DNA of 64,000 nucleotides from assembly GCF_019710475.1 (NCBI RefSeq), contig NZ_JAJFAX010000001.1, forward strand, positions 310,001-374,000, in the 5' to 3' direction. Positions 41,589 through 49,366 of this stretch are shown piece after piece (position 1 is the stretch's first letter; every line of letters begins with the position of its first letter). Position numbers and translations under genes: made by a program. Under the pieces are notes generated by a model that was not told where the DNA came from, ran no database searches, and saw only the letters and a list, made by a program, of their open reading frames with translations. Source of the stretch: Glycomyces sp. TRM65418 (lineage in GTDB: Bacteria; Actinomycetota; Actinomycetes; Mycobacteriales; Micromonosporaceae).

Positions 41589-42716
41589 ATGCTTAGGGTT
41601 GTGACAGGTGGAACGACCGCGCGCCTATCGTGGCCGCGACGGCCCGGTCGAAGCCGGGACTTCATCGGCGCCCGACGCCGCCGCACCGGCTTCGCCCTGA
41701 CCCTGCTCGGGCTCCCGGCGCTGGTGATATCGCTGGTGCCGCTGCGCGGCGAGCTCTCGTTCAGCAGCGTCATCCTGATCGTGCTGACCGCGGTCATGGG
41801 CATCACGCTCACCGGCGGCATGTGGCCGGCGCTCCTGGCGGCGCTGGTCGGATTCTTCGGACTCAACTACTTCTTCACCGAGCCGCACCACACCTTCATC
41901 GTCGCGCACGAGCGCCAAGTCGTCGCCCTGGTCGCGTTCGTGGTCCTGGCGCTGGGCGGGGCCAGCGTGGTGAACCTGTCGGCCGATCGGGCTCGCGCGG
42001 CCGCGCGAGCCCGATCGGAGGCGCAGGTGCTCGCCGAGGCCGACCGCCTGCGCACGGCGCTGCTGGCGGCGGTCTCCCACGACCTGCGGACGCCGCTGGC
42101 CTCGGCGCGCGCGGCGGTGGGCAGCCTGCGATTGAGCGGGAACCGGTTCACCGAAGCCGAACGCGCCGAACTGCTCGACAGCGCCGACATCTCGCTGGCG
42201 CGCCTGGGCGGCCTGGTGGACAACCTGCTCGACATGAGCCGCCTCCAGGCGGGTGTGCTCGGGGCCGAGCCGGTCCCGATCGCCCTGGACGAGGCGGTGC
42301 CGTCCGCGCTCGACGAGATCGGCGCCGCGGACGTGCGGATCCTCGTGCCGCCCGCCCTGCCCGAGGTGAGCGCCGATCCCGGCCTGCTGCAGCGCATCCT
42401 CGTGAACCTCGTCGGCAACGCGATGCGCTACAGCCCCTCCGACCGGCCGCCGCTCATCACGGCCAGCGAGGCAGGCGAGTCGGTGGAACTGCGTGTGACG
42501 GACTGCGGCCCGGGCGTGCCGGAGGAGGACTTCGAGCTGATGTTCACCCCGTTCCAGCGTCTGGGCGACACCGACAACAGCACCGGAGTGGGCCTGGGGC
42601 TGGCGCTCTCGCGCGGATTGGCCGAGGCGATGGGCGGCGCCCTCACTCCCGAGCCGACTCCGGCCGGGGGCTTGACCATGGTCCTGGCGCTGCCGACCGC
42701 GAGGCAGGAGCGATGA
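41589..42716 (+). CDS. kdpD: Short KdpD-like sensor histidine kinase (DUF4118 plus kinase core)
   Basis: 375 residues from ATG 41589. It has only the membrane part and kinase core of KdpD: a DUF4118 four-helix domain (FALTLLGLPALVISLV..GLNYFFTEPHHTFIV, residues 33-130), a short linker, the H-box with phosphoacceptor H164 (AVSHDLRTPLAS), and HATPase motifs (LVNLVGNAMRYSP, VTDCGPGVPEEDF, GVGLGLALSRGLAEAMGG). The roughly 400-residue N-terminal KdpD sensor and universal-stress-protein domains are absent, and no kdpABC genes are near. It overlaps the response regulator by ATGA. A GTG four codons in is another possible start. Confidence 0.85.
   Translation: MLRVVTGGTTARLSWPRRPGRSRDFIGARRRRTGFALTLLGLPALVISLVPLRGELSFSSVILIVLTAVMGITLTGGMWPALLAALVGFFGLNYFFTEPHHTFIVAHERQVVALVAFVVLALGGASVVNLSADRARAAARARSEAQVLAEADRLRTALLAAVSHDLRTPLASARAAVGSLRLSGNRFTEAERAELLDSADISLARLGGLVDNLLDMSRLQAGVLGAEPVPIALDEAVPSALDEIGAADVRILVPPALPEVSADPGLLQRILVNLVGNAMRYSPSDRPPLITASEAGESVELRVTDCGPGVPEEDFELMFTPFQRLGDTDNSTGVGLGLALSRGLAEAMGGALTPEPTPAGGLTMVLALPTARQER
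41983..42018. repeat. Perfect 36-bp palindrome inside the kdpD-like gene
   Basis: 18-bp arms beginning CCGATCGGGCTCGCGCGG meet without a spacer. It encodes the RARAAARAR part of the linker between membrane and kinase domains. Alternating Arg/Ala codons favour such symmetry, but 18 perfect base pairs are exceptional. Confidence 0.9.
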
Positions 42717-43396
42717 CCAAGGTCCTGGTCGTCGACGACGACCCCCAGATCGTGCGGACGCTGCGGATCAACCTGGCGGCAGGCGGCTACGAGGTCGTGA
42801 CGGCCGTCGACGGCACCGCCGCGCTCAGGTCCGCCGAGGCAACTGCACCGGACGTGGTCGTGCTCGACCTGGGCCTGCCGGACATGGACGGCACCGAGGT
42901 CATCACCGGTCTCCGCGGGTGGACGGCCGCGCCCATCCTGGTGCTCTCGGGCCGCACGGGCAGCACCGACAAGATCACCGCGCTCGACGTGGGCGCCGAC
43001 GATTACGTGACCAAGCCGTTCGACATCGGCGAGCTGCTCGCCCGACTGCGGGCCATGGCACGGCGGCAGGGCGGCGAACCCGAACCCACGACTGTCCATA
43101 TAGGAAACGTTCTCGTCGACCTCGCCGCTCGGACCGTCCACCGGGGCGCTGTGGAGATCCGGCTGACCCGTACCGAATGGCGACTCCTGGAGGTCCTCCT
43201 GCGCAACCCCGGCAAGCTGGTCGTCCAGCGCCGCCTCCTGCACGAGGTGTGGGGCCCGACGTACCGGCGCGAAACCAACTACTTGCGCCAGTACATGGCC
43301 CAGCTGCGCCGCAAACTCGAACCCGAACCGTCGAGGCCGGTCTACCTCCTCACCGAGCCCGGCATGGGATACCGCTTCAAACCCGACCCCGAGTGA
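42713..43396 (+). CDS. kdpE: KdpE-like OmpR-family response regulator
   Basis: 227 residues. Receiver domain with D8/D9, phosphoacceptor D52 (VVVLDLGLPDMDG), the switch Ser in VLSGRTGSTDKI and Lys of YVTKPFDIGELLARLRA; OmpR winged helix from residue 125 (VDLAARTVHRGAVEIRLTRTEWRLLEVLLRNPGKLV..YLRQYMAQLRRKLE..YLLTEPGMGYRF). The closing signature is characteristic of KdpE. It starts within the kinase gene by a 4-bp overlap. Targets are probably K+ uptake genes; the nearest is the divergent trkH-like gene. Confidence 0.9.
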   Translation: MTKVLVVDDDPQIVRTLRINLAAGGYEVVTAVDGTAALRSAEATAPDVVVLDLGLPDMDGTEVITGLRGWTAAPILVLSGRTGSTDKITALDVGADDYVTKPFDIGELLARLRAMARRQGGEPEPTTVHIGNVLVDLAARTVHRGAVEIRLTRTEWRLLEVLLRNPGKLVVQRRLLHEVWGPTYRRETNYLRQYMAQLRRKLEPEPSRPVYLLTEPGMGYRFKPDPE

Positions 43397-43416
43397 CCCT
43401 CAACCGGCTGGATCGT

Positions 43417-44022
43417 TCACGCAGCCTCGTACCCCGAGACGGGGCCATGGTTCGAACTCGAACCGACCGTGCGGGACCGACGTGCTGAACCGCGCCCCCG
43501 GTCCCGTCGGATCGCCCGAGTTCGAAGCCGCACCCCTGCTTTTCGGACGTTCGCAATCTGGTCGGCTTCGGCGCTGTAGTCCCGGCCGCCGGTGTCCTGG
43601 GGTACGAGCGTCCGCCCGGCCCCGAACTCGATCAGTCCGGCGAGGACGCTCACCGGTCCGCAGCAGAGCAGGCCGAGCCGGGCCAGGAACCAGCCGGTGG
43701 CGCGGGCGGTGGCACTGCGGTGGAACACGCCGATCGTCGCATAGAGCACTGCGAGGCACAGATAGACGACCGCTACGGCCCCGAAGGAGATCGAGAGGAC
43801 CCAATCGACCTGGAGGAAGACGTAGTAGGCGTCTTCCCCGAGCCCCGGGTCGCGCTGGACCCGCCGTTCGAGCTCTTGGCGCACCGCGCCTTCGGAGGCG
43901 AGGAAGCCGATCGCGGCGAGGACCAGTGCGGCGGCGGTGAGGAAGCGCGTCCACACGATGACGGTCTCAGCCGGCTGACGCTTCGGTCGGATCGTCGGCG
44001 GCTCTCGGAGGTCCAGGGCCAT
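43417..44022 (-). CDS. Hypothetical three- to four-helix membrane protein
   Basis: 201 residues. Helices at about residues 22-42 (VIVWTRFLTAAALVLAAIGF), 72-95 (VDWVLSISFGAVAVVYLCLA) and 112-130 (FLARLGLLCCGPVSVLAGL). A polar loop ELERRVQRDPGLGEDAYYVFLQ lies between the first two. The tail is Arg/Ser-rich. No family is recognised. It is convergent with kdpE (20 bp away). The C-terminal Arg/Gly-rich 40 residues may be read-through of a lost stop. Confidence 0.6.
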   Translation of the reverse strand: MALDLREPPTIRPKRQPAETVIVWTRFLTAAALVLAAIGFLASEGAVRQELERRVQRDPGLGEDAYYVFLQVDWVLSISFGAVAVVYLCLAVLYATIGVFHRSATARATGWFLARLGLLCCGPVSVLAGLIEFGAGRTLVPQDTGGRDYSAEADQIANVRKAGVRLRTRAIRRDRGRGSARRSRTVGSSSNHGPVSGYEAA

Positions 44023-44181
44023 CCCCGGAGCGGACGGCGCAGTGCGATTCGGCGTTCAATGGAGTCGAGGGCTTCCGGTATTGAGTCCTGTTGCGAGACA
44101 ACGAAGGCAACTGCCGATGCCGTGGCCGACCTGATCCTGGAGGCGGCCGACACCACCGCCCGGGACCGTTCCCGATCGCGG

Positions 44182-45243
44182 TCAGTTGGCGTCGAGGCGC
44201 GGGTGGACGAGCTCTCGGACGACCAGTCGGACCGCGGCGTAGGTCGGGACGGCGAGGACCACGCCGACGACGCCGTAGAGCGTGGCTCCGATGAGGACGC
44301 TCACGAGCGCGGCGAGGTTGGAGACCTTGACGGCGCTGCCCATGATGGTCGGATAGATGAGCCAGTTCTCCACCTGCTGGTACACGACGAAGAAGATGAG
44401 CGCGGCGACCGCGGTCATCGGCGAGGAGGCGAGCGCGATGAGGATGACGATGCCCGATCCGATGAAGGCGCCGATCTGCGGGATGAGATCGGTGATCGCC
44501 ACGATGAACGCCAGGATCACCGCGTAGGGGATGCCCGCGATCACCATGAAGACCCACGCGGACACTCCGGCGGTGAGGCCGATCACGAGCGCGCCGATGA
44601 GGTAGGAGCCCGCCTGGAGGAGGATGCGGTCGAGGATCTCTCCGGCCCGCTCGCGTTTGGAGTCGACGACGAGCCGCAGCGCGGCGTCCCTGATGCGGTC
44701 GTGCGCGGCGAGGATGAACAGCGACAGGAGCACGGCCGTGACGGCCCAGCCGACGACGGTGGCGGCCGAGGCCGCTCCGCCGAGGAGGCCGCCGGCCGCC
44801 GCCGAGAGGTTCTCGGCGGTGAGCAGCTCCTGGACGCGGTCGAGCAGCGCCGACTCGCCCCCGAAGCGCTCGGCGAGGGTCGACTGCATGAGCTGCTCGT
44901 AGTAGTCGGGCGCGGCGGCGACGAAGTCGGCGGTCTGCCTGACGATCGCGGGGATGACGAGCGCGAGGCCGCCGCAGAAGAACAGGAGGAGGCCGACGAT
45001 GAGGATCGTCATCGCGAGCCAGCGCGGCAGGCCGTGCCGCGTCATGAACTGGACGGGGCGGTTGAGTCCCACGGCGAGGAATCCGGCGATGATCAGGACG
45101 ATGATGAGCGTGTCGAGTTTCGTTACGGCCCAGATGAGGAGGGCGGCGAACCCGAGCCCGATGCCAAGGTAGAGGCCGGCCTGCACCGGAGGGGTCTGGG
45201 AAAGGCTGCGCCGCGTCGGCAACTGGGGAGCGTTTCCGGTCAT
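44182..45243 (-). CDS. AI-2E family transporter
   Basis: 353-residue, seven- to eight-helix membrane protein of the AI-2 exporter superfamily (Pfam AI-2E_transport). Landmarks are the double helix LYLGIGLGFAALLIWAVTKLDTLIIVLIIAGFLAVGLNRPVQFM, a long external loop of about 130 residues, and the C-terminal half VFMVIAGIPYAVILAFIVAITDLIPQIGAFIG, VYQQVENWLIYPTIMGSAVKVSNLAALVSVLIGATLYGVVGVVLAVPTYAAVRLVVRE, which is diagnostic. Some members (TqsA) export AI-2; others in this family act as Na+(Li+)/H+ antiporters. With the Mrp operon 1 kb away, an ion role is a reasonable guess. Confidence 0.88.
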   Translation of the reverse strand: MTGNAPQLPTRRSLSQTPPVQAGLYLGIGLGFAALLIWAVTKLDTLIIVLIIAGFLAVGLNRPVQFMTRHGLPRWLAMTILIVGLLLFFCGGLALVIPAIVRQTADFVAAAPDYYEQLMQSTLAERFGGESALLDRVQELLTAENLSAAAGGLLGGAASAATVVGWAVTAVLLSLFILAAHDRIRDAALRLVVDSKRERAGEILDRILLQAGSYLIGALVIGLTAGVSAWVFMVIAGIPYAVILAFIVAITDLIPQIGAFIGSGIVILIALASSPMTAVAALIFFVVYQQVENWLIYPTIMGSAVKVSNLAALVSVLIGATLYGVVGVVLAVPTYAAVRLVVRELVHPRLDAN

Positions 45244-45411
45244 ACCAGGTGTCTAGCAGAGATTCCTTCACGTGTATCGGCTTCGGCGCTCCCGGTCGAC
45301 GGGCGGGAGGTACGGCGCCCACGATCATCGGCAATGGCGTGTCGGACGCCGAGCGGATCGAGCCGGAGGCCTGCTCCGAGAAGTTCGCGGTGTGCTGCTG
45401 CCGGGGCGGGC

Positions 45412-46050
45412 TCAGCGCCTCGGCTCGCCCGCGCCCCCTGCCACCAGGACCGGGACGGGCGCCTGCTGGATCATGGTCTGGCTCACGTCGCCCATGAGCG
45501 CCTTCGACAGCCCCTTGCCGTGGCGGCCCACCACGATCACGTCGACGTCCCGCTCCTCGGCGTATCGCAGCAGCGCCCCGGCCGGGGGCCCCGCCAGCAC
45601 CGCGGAGCTCACCTGGCGGTCGCTGATCCGCGCGGCTCTGCGGGCCAGCTCCTCCTCGACCCGCTGGATCGCCTCGGCGTCCTCCGAATCGACGTCGGCG
45701 GCTTCGGCGAGGTCGAAGTCCACGACTCTCGCCAGGATCAAGGAGTACCGGTCGCCGGGCAACAGGTCGAGCGCCGTGTCCAAGGCGCGTTCGGACGCCG
45801 GAGAGCCGTCGATGCCCACCAGCGCCCGCCGTTGCGCCGAGGAGTCGTCCCGGTCGCGTTCGGATTCGACCAGGCGCGAGTTCATCCGGGCCCGTTCGGG
45901 CGCTGAGGCGGCGAAAATGGGGCCCAGCAGCACCGCGAGGAGAATCCATCCGCGATCGCGATGGCCCTGCCGGGCCATCCACAGGAGCGCCACCAGCCCC
46001 GAGGCGGCCCACAACGCGATGATGATCAGCAACACTTCAAGTGCGGGCAT
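45412..46050 (-). CDS. Membrane-anchored universal stress protein (UspA domain)
   Basis: 212 residues. Two N-terminal hydrophobic segments (EVLLIIIALWAASGLVALLWM, WILLAVLLGPIFAA; residues 4-50) are followed by a UspA domain: RALVGIDGSPASERALDTALDL, a middle acidic helix, and the ATP-binding GRHGKGLSKALMGDVSQTMIQQAPVPVLV (residues 175-205), whose G-x2-G-x9-G(S/V) pattern suggests nucleotide binding. Fusion of a USP to a short membrane hairpin is uncommon. It is divergent from the Mrp operon (210 bp gap), and may sense stress at the membrane. The TM part recalls the PLDc_N hairpin. Confidence 0.8.
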   Translation of the reverse strand: MPALEVLLIIIALWAASGLVALLWMARQGHRDRGWILLAVLLGPIFAASAPERARMNSRLVESERDRDDSSAQRRALVGIDGSPASERALDTALDLLPGDRYSLILARVVDFDLAEAADVDSEDAEAIQRVEEELARRAARISDRQVSSAVLAGPPAGALLRYAEERDVDVIVVGRHGKGLSKALMGDVSQTMIQQAPVPVLVAGGAGEPRR

Positions 46051-46192
46051 CCCCCCATGCTAGGTGCGCCCCCATGCCCCGGCAAGGCGTTCGCCGCTCC
46101 CGAATCGAAATAGCCGAAACCGGTTTGACGCGCGCCCAAAGGGAAACATCATTAGGTCCGCGGCAGACCGGTGGCGACCGAGCACTGCCGCC

Positions 46193-46219
46193 GTCCGCCG
46201 CCCCGTCGGGGCGGCGGAC
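46193..46219 (+). promoter_or_regulatory. Very stable hairpin in the mrp operon leader
   Basis: Perfect 27-nt inverted repeat (arms GTCCGCCGCCCCG and CGGGGCGGCGGAC, one base apart), 41 bp before mrpA. It lacks a T run. It may be an attenuator, an mRNA stabiliser or the terminator of a short leader transcript. Confidence 0.6.
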
Positions 46220-46259
46220 GCCTGTGCGCTTCGGTCGCGAAAGGAGCGGTGGACCGGTC

Positions 46260-49058
46260 GTGTTGCTGTTCGCGCCCCTGATCGCCCTGGCGGTCTTCGC
46301 CCTCCTCGTCCCCGTGACGTACCGCCGTTTCGGACGCGACACCGGATGGCTCCTCGCCGCGGGGTTCACGGTCCTGGCGGTCGTGCTCGCCCTCCAGTTG
46401 CCGGCGAGCGGGGACGGGGAGGTCGTCACCGCCTCCTGGTCGTGGATGCCCTCGATCGACGTGGCGCTGCGGCTGCGGCTCGACGCGCTGGCCCTCCTGT
46501 TCTCGCTCATCGTCCTGGGCGTCGGGGCGCTCGTCATGGCGTACTGCGCCCGCTACTTCAGCCGCGGACGCCACGTGTGGCTCTACACCCTCATGACGGT
46601 CTTCGCGCTGGCCATGCTGCTGCTCGTCCTCGCCGATGACGTGATCGTGCTCTTCATCGGGTGGGAACTCACCACCCTGTGCTCGTTCTTCCTCATCGGC
46701 GGGGTGCGTTCGGGCGCCGCCGGCCCCGCGCTGCGCGCCCTCCTCGTCACGGCGTCCGGGGGTCTGGCCCTCTTCGCCGGGCTGATCCTGCTGTCGGTCC
46801 ACTCCGGCACGACGAGGCTGAGCGCGATCCTCGACGACGAGGCCTGGAAGAGCGATTCGCCGCTCGCGACGACCGCGGCCGCACTGGTGATCGTCGGCGC
46901 CATGGCCAAGTCGGCGCAGCTGCCGCTCCATTTCTGGCTGCCCGGTGCGATGGCCGCCTCGACGCCCGTGAGCGCCTACCTCCACGCCGCTTCGATGGTC
47001 AAAGGCGGCATCTACGTCCTCATGCGCTTCTCGCCGCTGTTCGCGGAGAACCCACTGTGGACGTGGGGCCTGATCACCGTCGGCCTCGCGACCGCGCTCT
47101 TCGGTGCGCTGCTCGCCCTCGAGCAGCACGACCTCAAGGCGCTGCTGGCCTATTCGACCATGAGCCAGCTCGGCTTCCTGGTCGCGATGATCGGCGTCGG
47201 CACCCCCGAGGCGCTGGCCGCGGCGGCCCTGCACACCCTCGCGCACGCCCTGTTCAAGGCGACGCTGTTCATGCTCGTCGGCATCATCGACCGCCAGGCG
47301 GGCAGCCGCGACATCCGGGAGTTGGGCGGCCTGCGTCGCGTCATGCCGGTGACCGCGACGCTCACCGCCCTCGCCGGGATGTCCTTGGCCGGCCTCCCGC
47401 CGATGATCGGGTTCGTCAGCAAGGAGACGATGTTCGCCGCCTTCCACGATCTGCCCGGCCCGGCGTGGGCGGGGCCGGTCGCATTGGCGCTCACGGTCGC
47501 GGCGGCCTCCCTCACGTTCGCCTACGGGCTGCGGATCTTCACCGGCGCCTTCATCGGGCCGACGGTGCAGCGACGCCTCCACGAACCGAGCCTGCTGTTC
47601 CTGGCGCCCGCCGCGGTCGCCGCGGCGGGCGGACTGGCGCTGGGCGTCGGCGTGCACACGCTGAACCCGCTCATCCGCCGCGTCGCGGTCGACACCCGCG
47701 AGCAGTTCGCCGCGGTCGATCTGCACCTGTGGCACGGGTGGACCCCCGAACTGGCGCTCTCCGCGGTCACCTTCGCGGCGGGCACGGCGCTCTTCCTGGC
47801 GCGCGACCCCGTCGACCGATTCCTCCAGCGCCCCCGCCGGCGGCTCGACGGGGAGGCGGCGTTCACCGCCTGCTACGACGCCACGATGCGCGCCGGCGCC
47901 CGGCTCGGATCGCTCACCCAGCGCAGCTCCCCCGCGGCGCATCTGCCGGTCCCGATCCTGGCGCTGGCGGCGATCGCCGCGGCGTACGCGCTGCACCCCA
48001 TCGCCGTGCCCGCGCCGCCGCGGCCCACGACCTTCGGCGTGGACTGGGTCCCGGTGACGGTGCTGGCCGTGACGGTGGCCGGAGCGGCGACCAGGCGCTC
48101 ACGGCTCGGCGCGGTCATCCTCGTCGGCCTGACCGGGTTCGTCATCGGCCTGTGGTTCCTGCTCGCGGGGGCGCCGGATCTGGCGATCACCCAGGTCCTG
48201 TTCGAGGTCATCACCGTGGTCGTGGCGGTGCTGGTGCTCCGCGGCCTGCCCCGCCGGTTCCACTCGGCTTCGCGGCGTCGCACCGCGGTCACGGCGGGCA
48301 TCGCCGTAGGGGCCGGCATCGCCGCCGCGGCGGCGACCTTCGCGTTCACGGGGCGACGCGAGCGCTCCCCGGTCGCGGATTACCTGCTGCACGAGACGGG
48401 TCCGCAGACCGGCGGTTCCAATGTGGTGAACACGATCTTGGTGGAGTTCCGCGCCCTCGACACGCTCGGGGAGATCGCCGTGCTCGTCGCGGCGGGGCTG
48501 GGCACGGCCGCGATCATGGACCTGGTGGCCGTGCGCGGCGCTGAGCGCACAGCGGCTTCGGAGCAGGCCGAAGTCCCCGACAGCGCGCTCATCGTCGACG
48601 TCGTCCGGCGGGCGCTCACACCGGTGCTCGTGGTCCTCTCGGTCTATCTGCTGCTGCGCGGGCACCACGAGCCGGGCGGCGGCTTCACGGCCGGACTGGT
48701 GGGCGGATGCGGGCTCGCACTCGTGCACCTCTCGCGGCCCGCGGCGTCCCGGACGCCGCTGCCGCCGATCCAGACGCCCCTGCTCGCGGCCGGGCTGCTC
48801 GTCGCCACCGGCACGGGGCTCGCGGCGCTGGCCGCCGCCGAACCGTTCCTGCGGCCCGCGCACGGCCACGTCGATCTGGCCGGCGCGCACGTGTCGCTCA
48901 GCTCCTCCCTGGTGTTCGACCTCGGCGTGTACCTGGTCGTCCTCGGGATGGTGGCCGCGGCGCTCAACCGCTTGGGCCACTACGGCGTCGAAGCGGCGTC
49001 GGGCGCCCCCCGCGATGCGCCGGAGCGGGCCGGCGCGGGCGAACGGGGCGACGCATGA
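46260..49058 (+). CDS. mrpA: Na+/H+ antiporter subunit A, with fused MrpB-like domain
   Basis: 932 residues from GTG 46260 (VLLFAPLIALAVFALLVP), AAGGAG 13 bases upstream. The complex I ND5-like core (residues 90-480) includes LIGWELTTLCSFFLIG with the key Glu, AKSAQLPLHFWLPGAMAASTPVSAYLHAASMVKGGIYVLMRF and LLAYSTMSQLGFL. After about residue 630 come the DUF4040 helices and then the MnhB domain (TPVLVVLSVYLLLRGHHEPGGGFTAGLVGGCGLAL), so subunit B is fused to A as usual in actinomycetes. It exchanges cytosolic Na+ or K+ for external H+ in a six-protein complex. It is the first gene of mrpACDEFG, all overlapping. Confidence 0.95.
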   Translation: MLLFAPLIALAVFALLVPVTYRRFGRDTGWLLAAGFTVLAVVLALQLPASGDGEVVTASWSWMPSIDVALRLRLDALALLFSLIVLGVGALVMAYCARYFSRGRHVWLYTLMTVFALAMLLLVLADDVIVLFIGWELTTLCSFFLIGGVRSGAAGPALRALLVTASGGLALFAGLILLSVHSGTTRLSAILDDEAWKSDSPLATTAAALVIVGAMAKSAQLPLHFWLPGAMAASTPVSAYLHAASMVKGGIYVLMRFSPLFAENPLWTWGLITVGLATALFGALLALEQHDLKALLAYSTMSQLGFLVAMIGVGTPEALAAAALHTLAHALFKATLFMLVGIIDRQAGSRDIRELGGLRRVMPVTATLTALAGMSLAGLPPMIGFVSKETMFAAFHDLPGPAWAGPVALALTVAAASLTFAYGLRIFTGAFIGPTVQRRLHEPSLLFLAPAAVAAAGGLALGVGVHTLNPLIRRVAVDTREQFAAVDLHLWHGWTPELALSAVTFAAGTALFLARDPVDRFLQRPRRRLDGEAAFTACYDATMRAGARLGSLTQRSSPAAHLPVPILALAAIAAAYALHPIAVPAPPRPTTFGVDWVPVTVLAVTVAGAATRRSRLGAVILVGLTGFVIGLWFLLAGAPDLAITQVLFEVITVVVAVLVLRGLPRRFHSASRRRTAVTAGIAVGAGIAAAAATFAFTGRRERSPVADYLLHETGPQTGGSNVVNTILVEFRALDTLGEIAVLVAAGLGTAAIMDLVAVRGAERTAASEQAEVPDSALIVDVVRRALTPVLVVLSVYLLLRGHHEPGGGFTAGLVGGCGLALVHLSRPAASRTPLPPIQTPLLAAGLLVATGTGLAALAAAEPFLRPAHGHVDLAGAHVSLSSSLVFDLGVYLVVLGMVAAALNRLGHYGVEAASGAPRDAPERAGAGERGDA

Positions 49059-49366
49059 GCGCGGCGGTCGCGGTCGGCATCCTGGTGGCCGGAGGCGTGT
49101 TCCTGATCCTGCAGCGCGGGCTCGTGCGCATCGCGCTCGGATTCATCCTGCTCGGGCACGCGGCCAACGTCGTGCTGCTCGCCTCCGGCGGCATGTCCAC
49201 ACGCGAGCCGCCCCTGGTCGGGGACGGCGTGCCGGCCGACACCGCCGACCCGCTGCCGCAGGCGTTCGTCCTGACGGCCATCGTGATCACGTTCGGCATC
49301 ACCGTCTACCTGTTCGCGCTCGCGCGCGCCGAGGGGGACGACGACGACACGGAGGCCGACCCGTGA
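49055..49366 (+). CDS. mrpC: Na+/H+ antiporter subunit C
   Basis: 103 residues, homologue of NuoK. Three helices: AVAVGILVAGGVFLILQRGLV, ALGFILLGHAANVVLLASGG (with the signature GHAANVVLLASGG) and PQAFVLTAIVITFGITVYLFAL (DPLPQAFVLTAIVI). The acidic tail GDDDDTEADP is unusual but short. The ATG overlaps mrpA by 4 bp and the stop overlaps mrpD by 4 bp. Required for assembly of the Mrp complex. Confidence 0.95.
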   Translation: MSAAVAVGILVAGGVFLILQRGLVRIALGFILLGHAANVVLLASGGMSTREPPLVGDGVPADTADPLPQAFVLTAIVITFGITVYLFALARAEGDDDDTEADP

